A stretch of 64,000 nt of DNA from Hsuehochloa calcarea. Its lineage: Eukaryota; Streptophyta; Magnoliopsida; Poales; Poaceae. The notes under the pieces were generated by a model, which was given only the letters and a program-made list of their open reading frames with translations, was not told the DNA's origin and searched no databases. Where the stretch lies: assembly GCA_036346395.1 (NCBI GenBank), contig CM070594.1:19687385-19751384 (forward strand), written 5' to 3'. Positions 13,061-21,646 of the stretch are shown one piece after another; position 1 is the first letter of the stretch; each line of letters opens with the position of its first letter. Position numbers and translations under genes: made by a program.

Positions 13061-14126
13061 GCACTGATGCGCCTAGTGCCCCGGGCGTCCACAATGGAAG
13101 CACGTAACACTCGGCCGGACATAGCCGCTGTTCGGGGCTGCATGCCCCATTCTTTGCTGCACAAATGGTTGGGGAGGCCTTGGTACAAAGGTTGGTGGCC
13201 TCGGGGGTGCTGGAGCTGGAGCTCGGAGTGCTTGGGGCTGTCCAGCGCGCCGAGGAAAACCACCGCCTGTTGAAATTTGAGCGGCCCTCTTCCACTTCCT
13301 TGACACTTCCACGGCCACGCTCTTGTGTTCCACCACTATGGCCTTATTGACCATGTGTTGGAAGTTGCGGAAGTCGTGGACCGCAAGAGTTAACTGCATT
13401 TCTTCTGTCAGGCCGTTGGTGAACCGGCTCTGTCGGCGTGCGTCGGTAGAGACATCATCTGGAGCGTAACGAGCTAAGAAGTTGAACTCGTGTAAGTACT
13501 CTGTGACAGTTTTCTTCCCTTGCTTGAGGGCTAGGAACTGTTGCTGCTTGATCAGTAGTACGCCCTCCGGAATGTGAGCTTCGCGGAAGGCCGCCTTGAA
13601 CTCATCCCAAGATGGAACATCTTCGTAGGGCTGCATGGCGGAAAAATTATCCCACCATGCACTTGCGCGCCCACCGGTAGTAGTGGCGAAAAGGAACCGC
13701 CGGCGCCAAGGTACCGCGAGTGATAGTCAACTTTTTCTCCACAGTGCGGAGCCAATCTTCCGCCTCCATGGGATCCTCGGTGCTAGAAAAGGTGGGAGGA
13801 TTGGTTCACTGAAAATCAGCAAGCGCCCCACGTGTCCTGGATACTCCCGCTCCCCTAGATGCGACGGGAGCCGGAGAGGTGTTGCGAGCAATGGCTTCGA
13901 GAATCCGCGTTTGATCCATGCGGTTCCTCTTGATCTGAGCCAGCACTTCTGCCATTGTGGGAGGTGGTGGAAGCACTTCTTCCGCATGGTCATTTTGCTG
14001 ATTTTGCCGACGAGGGGGCTCGTTAACACTTCCCTGGGCGTAAAGCTCATCGATAGAGCGAGCCCGAGGAGGTGGTGACCCTTCCTCTTGTTGTTGTGCT
14101 CTCGAACGTGTGTTAGGCCCTATCAT
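13061..14126 (-). pseudogene. Gypsy C Gag with CCHC zinc knuckle
   Basis: Starting from the ATG at 14126 the first 106 residues are polar and proline-rich (GPNTRSRAQQ start), the usual variable Gag N-terminus. A stop at 13806-13808 (TGA where CGA is expected) ends this part. The capsid-like part resumes after a shift and reads SWDEFKAAFREAHIPEG, FLALKQGKKTVTEYLHEF and LARYAPD, characteristic of the plant retrotransposon Gag domain. The C-terminal knuckle CFHCGRPGH-x-AHQC is complete apart from a TAG codon at 13073-13075 falling on its first x position after the histidine. Pol follows in the same frame, so Gag and Pol were once one polyprotein. Confidence 0.85.
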
Positions 14127-14489
14127 CCTGAGGTGACAAGGAGAGTTAGAGAAAAAGGGCTAGGGTACTTCCTTTTTAGAGGAAACCCAAATTAGGGACA
14201 GCAAGCATATTATAAGTAATTATTCATGCACGATGGTAAATAAAGCACAAAAACTTAAAGACAAATAGAGGTACAAAGGCACTAGGGCCAGTACAAGATC
14301 CAATACTTAAATTGTAGTTTTCCAGAGCGATTACATCCATGTTGCCTCGTAGGCAAATGGTAGCTGCCCGCACAAAAGTCTTTGCGAAAGAAACACATCT
14401 GGTTTAACAACTACTAACCGATCGCACAAGTAGAAGGATACATAGCCGCTGGACACACGTATGGACAGCGAGCGCACTACTCTAACACT
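14127..14489 (-). other. Spacer upstream of gypsy C gag
   Basis: Non-coding on both strands as far as I can see. It separates the gag start at 14126 from the upstream reading frame ending at 14490. It holds no LTR end, primer binding site or recognisable splice consensus that I would rely on. Confidence 0.5.
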
Positions 14490-15032
14490 CTACCTATTTT
14501 CCCGATCGAAATTCACCGAAAACTCATCCAGAAGGTGATACCCAGGAGATCCCGTATCGTCGGGGTCAAGTGGATTGGTGAGGCGTAGAGGGGATCCTAT
14601 GATGCGTCCCTCCATAGGTTCCGACCTTTGAGTGCGGAGAAAACCCACCGACATGCGAGCCTGACGCCGTTGTCCATGATTGAGAACTTGCCCTCCTATT
14701 TCAGGAAGATGGTACTCCGACAGCGCAGAGGCATATGAGGAGATCTCGTTTCCCCCATAAAGCACATGTCGGGCTACAAGCCCCATATTGCATAGGGGTT
14801 GTAGATGCTCCTGAGCTACGAGAAGACGACACTACGTCTCCCAAAGCTCATGAATGACACATCGGCGCATCTGGTCTGTGATGCGAACCAACCTTGCGAG
14901 TTGCCAAACATGGGGATCCTCCCCGTACTGAATCCCGGCGAAGGTGTTCACCTCCATGCCATGTGCTTGCATAGGGAAGTGGTCGTATGGTGGTTGAGAC
15001 AACTCTATTAAGTCATAACGAAGATGACTCAT
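14490..15032 (-). pseudogene. Unrecognised reading frame upstream of gypsy C gag
   Basis: About 180 codons run on the - strand in one frame from the ATG near 15030 to 14490, with a single internal TAG at 14832-14834. The peptide looks like a real protein: it includes MEVNTFAGIQYGEDPHVW, RITDQMRRCVIHELWE, CNMGLVARHVLYGG, SSYASALSEYHLPEIGGQ and HLLDEFSVNF, with ordinary composition and no low complexity. I do not recognise the family. It lies in the same orientation as gag-pol and 364 bp before it, so it may be an extra first reading frame carried by this element lineage, or the end of an unrelated captured or older element. The right side is cut by the junction at about 15033. Confidence 0.55.
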
Positions 15033-15033
15033 G

Positions 15034-15051
15034 GCTGATTTTGGTTGTTTT
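15034..15051 (+). mobile_element. Left piece of SIRE-type LTR fragment G
   Basis: GATTTTGGTTGTTTT, together with the sequence resuming at 26267, reproduces in sense orientation the terminal part of a B-family-like LTR (compare the complement of 31575-31605). The A1 insertion splits this fragment. Confidence 0.5.
15047..15051. repeat. Target site duplication of A1 (left), GTTTT
   Basis: GTTTT precedes the A1 left LTR and is repeated exactly at 26262-26266 after the right LTR, the 5-bp duplication expected for a copia integration. Confidence 0.9.
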
Positions 15052-15219
15052 TGAAGGACCGAAATGGCAACAGAGGGGGGGGGGTGAATGGTGCAATAAA
15101 AATTAAGAACTCCCCTTTACTGTATTTAAGGCAAATCTACAAAGCCCTCTGGATCTCTTAAGAAGAGTGAAGCAAAATCAGAGAATCAAAATAAACTTTA
15201 GACATTACATCGTCGAAAT

Positions 15220-15324
15220 CGGAAGGTCCGATTCTACCGTGATGAGTTCCGTACTCCGGTAGTTCCGGGATCTGTGCGGAAGTTCCGCCTGCGGTAGTTC
15301 CGCCGTGGACAATCGGAAGTTCCG
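15220..15324. repeat. CGGAAGTTCCG palindrome cluster, downstream side of A1 left LTR promoter
   Basis: About six 11-bp units of the form CGG(A/T)A(G)TTCCG occur in 105 bp, alternating perfect CGGAAGTTCCG and CGGTAGTTCCG. The arms CGGAA and TTCCG are complementary around one central base. In element sense this is 555-680 bp after the TATA box, in the transcribed part of the LTR. Confidence 0.8.
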
Positions 15325-15884
15325 ATTGTCCTGACCGAAGAACAGTGCGCTCGGGTTTTTCCCAAAAATCCAAAGTGCTCAATCTTGAATGCTCTTCTCT
15401 GGTCAAGTTTCACAGGACATCATCCTAAGCAACATCTTGACCTCATGGAGAAGAATCGCAAACAAAGATTTAACAAACAACCCAAAATCGGATTTCTTGA
15501 AGAAGGGGCAAGAAAGACCAAAACCCGAATAGACACGATTCTCGATTCCTAGTTCATGAAACTTTGAGGATACATTAGCAATATCAAAACGAATCTAGAT
15601 ATCAAGTTTCATGCTATTTCATAAGACGAATCAAAAGATATGCCAAAACCCTAGATATTTAACATGAGAACAGAGAGAAAGAAGAGGACATAAACAAGTA
15701 ATCAAAACTCAGAGTTTCATTGATAGATATCAAATGTTTACAGATGGAAACACAGAGGAAAGATTACATAAGATTTCAGATCATACTCTCCCTCTCAACA
15801 AGCTCTCAAAAAGCAAAACAAATCTTTTTCTAGAGCTAACCTAATTTTCTCTCAAAAAGTCTAACCCTAACCCTGTGGTTCTCC

Positions 15885-15893
15885 CTATTTATA
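15885..15893 (-). promoter_or_regulatory. TATA box of A1 left LTR
   Basis: Sense strand reads TATAAATAG, inside a G/C-poor context about 860 bp into the LTR in element orientation. The same motif is at the matching place in all A- and B-family LTRs here (25387, 30534, 51021, 32268, 41373). Confidence 0.75.
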
Positions 15894-16271
15894 GCCTTGG
15901 CTAATGGGCCTCAACCCATTAAGCCCGCTACATCCGAACGGAACCGCCTCCACTTTTGCCGCTTTGCGAAAAGACCCTTTCGCCCCTTGCGCACCTTCTG
16001 GAAGCCTCCCGTACACCTTGTTGTGCACGACTCGCAACCGCTTCAAGATTCACGCCGTCTTCGACACATCCCGACCGTTCTGACCTCAACGCCTCCTGCG
16101 CCTAGTCCGGTCCACGTGTCTCGCCACGACTCCATCTTGATGCTGCGATCAACACGCACAAAAACACATCACATAGCATTGCACAATATCATAGCATCAA
16201 TTTTGTATAAGACTCAAACTCATACAAAATCAAAATCACAATTCAACCTTCTACGCGATTACGGACACAAT

Positions 16272-16640
16272 CGGAAGTTCGCACTTACCACAAATGAAGT
16301 TCCGATTTCGAACATCCGCACTTGTCGAATTATCGGAAGTTCCGTGCTTACCATCGCGAACTTCCGATCTTCGAACATCCGCACTTGTCGAATTATCGGA
16401 AGTTCCGTGCTTACCATGCGAACTTCCGATCTTGAACATCCGCACGCCTAAAAATTCTATTCGATTTTCGTCTCGGAGGAATCTCAATACCAAGATATCG
16501 GACACTCCGCTACCCCATCTGCGGAAGTTCCGATTCTCTTCACCAAACCAAAACCTGTAAATCGGAAGTTCCTTTTTCCAACACCGGTAGTTCTGATTAA
16601 TCGGAACTTCCGCTCCATACACACATGTAGTTCCGATTTC
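16272..16640. repeat. CGGAAGTTCCG palindrome cluster, upstream side of A1 left LTR promoter
   Basis: Roughly a dozen units of CGGAAGTTCCG or its central-base complement CGGAACTTCCG, some degraded, occur in 370 bp. They are arranged partly as two near-identical tandem units of about 70 bp containing GAACATCCGCACTTGTC. In element sense the cluster lies about 380-750 bp upstream of the TATA box, in U3. Confidence 0.8.
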
Positions 16641-16749
16641 CGACACTGACCCTTAAATAGTCCAAACCAAAAACCTCAACTCTCAATCTAATCAACACAC
16701 TTGTCAAATACTCATCACTCGAGTGGAGGACCTCTCACATGGTCTCTCA

Positions 16750-18516
16750 ATCTCCCCTTGATGAGTATATTGACAATTACCAAAAGCATAAGATGAGTTT
16801 GAGATTCCAACAACCAAGGTCTAAACAAGTGCAATTAAGCTCAAGACCAAGTTGACAAAAAGAAAAGACTTGAGATGAGATGAAAGAGCAATTTTAGCAA
16901 TTTTCGCACAAAACTCAAGGCTTTTCTTCGAAGGCTTTTCTCACAATCATTCTCCCCTTTGGCAATAAAATCATCAATATGTAGAAAAGGGAGGAAAAGA
17001 CTATATGATGTTCATTTTAAGCATTAGGAGCCATGTAGATTATCCAAAATGACTATTAGAGTATTACACCAAGCCATAACACGTAAGAATGCTATCAAGA
17101 TCATGACAATCGATGTATAGAAGAGCTAAGACAGAAAGTCCATAATCGATTAATGATCCATTCTTTAGCAGTCAATTAAGTCAAGATTGAAGTCTAGCTA
17201 AAGATATCCAAAGATGATACAAGCCATGTCAAATAATCTAAGTTGAACCAAGAAGACTCATCTTGAATGCTTTAGAGAGCTACCAGTTGAAGAAGGACTC
17301 ATTTTATCCAGAACTTGGTCTCTTTGATGATAAGCAATTTTAGCACATTTTTCTTTTTCTGAAGACTTTCTATTTTAAGGCTCTTTAAGGTTTTATCTCA
17401 GTAAAGCAAGCTCTGGACTAGGTGCCATCCACAACTGCCTCCTGAGCTTCAACCATTTTTTTAGCCATGTGCTAGATCCCAAGCCTTATGCGACCACTCC
17501 AAGCAATGAGACTTAAGGAGGTGATCTTAGGTCATCCAAGGCTTCCCGAGTTCATGCCTAGTGCAATGGCAAGCCGTCTCATGAGAAAGATTTGGTGAGA
17601 TCGGTTTTTCGCACAAAGAGATCATTTTTGCTTTTGAAGTTTTTAGACCAGTGATTAGAGATAAGTCATGTTTCTTAACAAACTGACATAGCTTACTCAA
17701 AAGTTCAAAAGAGATTCAGGACTCAACTCAGCCTACTTGACATGGCGAATATCATAAAAGGATAGTTTTAACCAGACTAGTCTCAAGAGCTATCATGACA
17801 AGATTTTAATTCAAGTTTATCATTTTTAAATACCTTAGCATGTCAAAGACTAAACTACACATAAAAAGTCATGATAGATCTAGCAGTTTAGCATAAATCA
17901 TGGCAAGATGTAAAAAGTGAAAACAGATCATAAGGGATAATAAACAAGGCTCCATTTGATTATCATGCAATGCTTGATGAGAAGTACAAAAATCCAGATT
18001 CCCTTCAGAATGAGATGCATCTTTTAATTCAGGTTGAGTTATGACAAAATTAAGAGTATGGAATAACCAAGAATAACTCCCCCTGAACCAAAGGAACAAA
18101 AACGAGAATCTGATAAGTAAACCAGAAAAGGCAGTCCTTTAGAGCATAGAAAAGATATAGAGAAGACTATCGCTCAGACAGGTTCTTATCTACCCCATAT
18201 GATTCTAGGACTATCAGCTGATCTATACAAACACTAAGGAGCAAACACTGTCCCTGTCTACCCAAGGGTGGCCCGACCCCTGCTAGAACCTATAAGAAGT
18301 GAGTAAGCTCTACTTAGAGAGGTAAGAGGCGACTAATAAGCGACATCCTAGAAGCACAAGACAAGAAGTAGCATCAAAGCAATGTGGCAAGAGAAACACT
18401 CTAACCTATCTTTGGAAGGACTTGACCGAAATATTAAAAGAAATGAAACCAGAAAAGGAGAAAACGTATAATATAATATAATATACTATAATACAGTAGT
18501 AGCACAACGCTCCCCA
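16750..18516 (-). other. A1 polypurine tract and 3' non-coding region
   Basis: The first bases, ATCTCCCCTTGATGA on the + strand, give the sense polypurine tract AAGGGGAGAT next to the LTR. The remaining 1.7 kb up to the RNase H stop has no sustained reading frame on either strand and, in particular, no envelope-like frame. The same region is conserved in A2 (42497-44200). It includes an AT-rich stretch at 18468-18497 of repeated ATAAT units. Confidence 0.7.
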
Positions 18517-20160
18517 TCACAGCAGTCCGTAAGGACAAACCACCCCAAGCTCTCCCAGAAAGTGGCAACCGAGAGCCGTCCGAGGCTTAGTGAAGATATC
18601 AGCCAACTGGTGCTCACTCTCCAAAAACTGGAGCACAATATCACCCTTCTCTACATGATCTCGAAGAAAGTGATATCTAATATCTATATGCTTGGTCCGA
18701 GAATGTTGCACTGGGTTCTTGGCAATGCAAATCGCAGACGTGTTATCACAGAAGAGTGGAACGCAGTCGATAGATAGCCCGAATCCTGCGCAGGTCGAGA
18801 CCATCCAAAGCACTTGACTACAAAGAATCGGTCTGCGACAGCGTGCTCGGCCTCTGCGGTGGATCGCGCAACACGGATTGCTTCCTCGGCGACCGGGAGA
18901 CGAGAAGTGCCAATGAATTGGCAAGTGCGAAGTGCTCTTCCTATCTATCCTACACCAATAAATCGCATCGGAGAAGGCTCTAAGAGATAGACAAGAAGAG
19001 GAAGAGTACGGATACCATAGTCAATAGTAGCTCGAAGGTACCGAAGATGCGCTTCACCTTTGACGGTGAGATCTGCGAGAGAAGCTCAAACCGAGCACAA
19101 AGACACACAGAGAAGTGTATGTCTGGTCTCGAGGCTGTGAGGTACAAGAGAGAGCCAATCATGCTCCTAAAATCCTTTTGGTCAACAGGTTCGCCGTCTT
19201 CATCTGGATCCAGAGCATTTGTAGATGCCATTGGGTTGATCTCGGCTTTCCATCATTCATGTCGAAGCGCTCAGAGGTCTCGAGTGTATTTGCCTTGATG
19301 AAGAAAGGTACCCTCCCGAGTCTGTTTGATTTGGAAGCCAAGGAAGAAGCTCAACTCGCCCATCATGCTCATTTCAAACTCCGAGCTCATGACATCGGAA
19401 AACTGGGAAACAAGAGCATGCGAGGAGCCGCCAAAGATAATGTCATCCACATAGATCTGGACGAGCAAAAGATCAGTGCCAAGACGGCGAATGAACAAGG
19501 TCTTGTCAATTTTACCCATCTCAAAACCATGGCTCAGCAGATAGGACTTAAGCCTTTCATACCAAGCTCTGGGAGCCTGCTTGAGTCCATACAAAGCTTT
19601 GGAAAGCCTGTAGACATGGTTAGGGTATTTGGGGTTCTCGAAACTGGAGGTCAGTCGACATAGACTTCTTCCTCAATAAGGCCATTGAGGAAGGCACTCT
19701 TGACATCCATCTGGTAAAGCTTGAAACCCTTAGAAGCTGCAAAGGCAAGCAAAATTCTAATGGCTTCAAGTCTAGCTACAGGGGCAAAGGTCTCTTCGAA
19801 ATCTAGACCCTCAACTTGAGAGTAACCCTGAGCTACCAGCCTAGCCTTGTTTCGAATGACTAGCCCATCTTCACTTTGCTTGTTCTTGAACACCCATTTG
19901 GTCCCAATGATATTGTGACCTTGAGGGGCTCAACAAGAGACCGCACCTTGTTTCTTTCAAAGTTTTCCAACTCCTCATGCATAGCGTTTGTCCAAGACTC
20001 GTCGATAGAGCATGACAAACGTCTTTGGGCTCAAATGAGGCGACGAAGGCGAATGGAGCAGAAGAGAGACAAACCGACCTTAGAACGTGTGACACGCTCA
20101 AAGAGGTCTCAATGATCCGCTCTGAAGGATGGTCCTTTTGAATGTGTCTTGGAGGTCCAG
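18517..20160 (-). pseudogene. A1 reverse transcriptase and RNase H
   Basis: Reverse transcriptase begins near 19893 with ARLVAQGYSQVEGLDFEETF, APVARLEAIRILLAFA and the first catalytic aspartate in MDVKSAFLNG. It continues with MYGLKQAPRAWYERLKSYL and the catalytic YVDDIIFGG (near 19440), then FFLGFQIKQTREG. After MIGSLLYLTASRPDIHFSV the RNase H part reads FCDNTSAICIAKNPVQHSRT, KHIDIRYHFLRDHVEKGDI and LADIFTKP, ending near 18517. Catalytic motifs are intact. Frame changes at about 19650, 19270 and 18930 split the gene. Confidence 0.9.
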
Positions 20161-20469
20161 GTGAGATGAAGAAGTGGCCTCTACCTCATTAGCGCATTGA
20201 GATAGGACAGAGCCACTAGCTTGAAGAAGCGAAGGTAAGGGCGATCTCCTCGAGGTGCGGTGGAAGAGGGCACCTCAAGAGGAAGAGAAGGAAGCTGGAT
20301 CGGTAAACAACCCTCATCTCCATCCTCCTCATCGCCCACAAAGATGGACTCGCATCGCTCTAAGGAACTCGAGATATCGTGCCTAGTCCTGGGATGGCCT
20401 CATCGAAGGTCACCTCACGTGTTTCTAACAATTTACTAGATTCGCAGCCTGGACTCTATAGGCACGAGA

Positions 20470-21331
20470 AGAAGTCGAGTAACCCGTAAAGATCCCATCA
20501 CAAGATCGTGACTCGAACTTATCTAGGTTCCCGGACTTGAGAATAAAACACTTGCAACCAAACACACGAAAATGCGAGGCTTGGGTTTCGCCCATATCTC
20601 AACTCATAAGAAGTGCGATGCAAGAGTGCCCAAGAAAAACTCATTAGAAACATGACAAGCGAGAGCAATTCCCTCACCCAAAACTTCCTAGGTGTAGAGT
20701 ACTCATCAAGCATCGTCCGGCCATCTCGACCAAGGTGCGGTTCTTCCTCTCCACAACGCCATTTTGTTTGAGGGCGTATGGAGACGAGAACGGTGCTCTA
20801 CACTGCCTCACCACAAAACTCTCAAAGTAGGAATTCTTGAACTCGGTGCCATTATCGGTCGATTGCTCGTAATGCACAGGAGCTCAACAAAGCCTACTAA
20901 AAGACCACGAAAAGAGTAAACGTCTCATCCTTCGAGGCTAAGAAGAACACCCAAGAATACCTCGAGAAGTCATCGACCACGACAAGTACGTACCACTTCC
21001 CTCCCATCGATGCACTCTAGCCGGTCCTCTCGTGTCCATATGGAGCAGATTGACACGTGCATCCGCTATAGTCATCAGAATCGAGGATGTGAAGCGGCAA
21101 CCATTTTGCCGTGCGGCAAGGAGCACAAACAAGATCCTTGACCATTTTGAGTTTCGCAAACCACGAATGAGATCGTGGCCACTAACTCGGGTCGATGATC
21201 AAATCCTATATGACCAAGTCTCCTATGCCGTAAAGACAAATCACGGATTGAAGCAATTAAACATCGGAGAGGATCACCGAAGATCGGAAAAATCAGCACG
21301 AAAAATCCTCCCATAACGAGAAATCCATAAA
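20470..21331 (-). pseudogene. A1 integrase
   Basis: The pre-integrase finger region reads SLRHRRLGHIGFDH (near 21210). Catalytic-core pieces include DNGTEFKNSYFESFV and QNGVVERKNRTLVEMAGRCL (20674-20870), holding the second aspartate and the glutamate of the DDE triad. The C-terminal piece includes LRYGRNPSL (near 20560). The first-aspartate region around 20950-21060 is frame-shifted several times. The piece MLDEYSTPRKFW follows the core as in related elements. The gene lies between protease and reverse transcriptase, as in all copia elements. Confidence 0.85.
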
Positions 21332-21646
21332 CTAGACTACCCAAGAATCAAGAATTTTGCAATTGTTTTTCTTAAAGCTCACCTCGAAACCGTCATCGGT
21401 AAGCTGAGAGACTCTAAAAGCGATTAACTGCAGCTTACTTACTAAGGCAACATCTTTTAAAATAAAAGAATCATTAATGCTCACAGTACCTTTAGCGATG
21501 ACGCGCCCAAATGAAGCATCTCCGAAGGTGATCGTCTCATCACCTGGAGCGCGGGCTAGAGAAGAAAACCAACGAGACTCACCAGTCATATGACGTGAAC
21601 AACCTGAGTCTACAATCCGCACCTTTCCTTCCCAAACCGCGACCAC
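21332..21646 (-). pseudogene. A1 aspartic protease
   Basis: A 104-residue frame contains VRIVDSGCSRHMTG, the retroviral-type protease active site DSG with the copia-specific C-x-x-H-M following it, then ITFGDASFGRVIAKGTV and FILKDVALV. It cleaves the Gag-Pol polyprotein in the virus-like particle. This domain is nearly intact here. In A2 the same domain is truncated just after DS. Confidence 0.88.

Larger units (their letters stand above)
4855..15033 (-). mobile_element. Ty3/gypsy Tekay-lineage chromovirus C, 5' LTR missing
   Basis: Read on the - strand the order is an upstream reading frame, gag with a CCHC knuckle, protease, reverse transcriptase, RNase H, integrase with a chromodomain, a polypurine tract and a long 3' LTR. 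This is the arrangement of the chromodomain-bearing Tekay/Del branch of plant gypsy elements. The right end is lost: at about 15033 the sequence changes to a fragment of an unrelated SIRE-type LTR with no primer binding site or second copy of the LTR. Pol keeps long stretches of frame but has six identifiable stop codons and at least three frameshifts, so the copy is inactive. Confidence 0.85.
15052..16749 (-). repeat. A1 3' LTR (left)
   Basis: Begins TGAAGGACCGAAATGG and ends TGGTCTCTCA, followed by the complement of the polypurine tract. It contains a TATA box at 15885-15893 (- strand) and palindrome clusters at 15220-15324 and 16272-16640. It aligns along its whole length with the right LTR. 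Many differences are one- or two-base changes at CAG, CTG, CCG or CGG. Confidence 0.92.

Noticed and set aside
15220..15324. Palindrome clusters as heat-shock elements
   Set aside because: GAA and TTC are separated by one base instead of the two required for a heat-shock element.
15858..15876. Telomere-like CCCTAACCCT in the A LTRs
   Set aside because: Only two units, and found at the same LTR position in every A copy (near 25363, 30508 and 50996), so it is ordinary LTR sequence.
19115..19663. 182-codon frame on the + strand opposite the A1 reverse transcriptase
   Set aside because: It is a shadow of the well-supported reverse transcriptase on the other strand.
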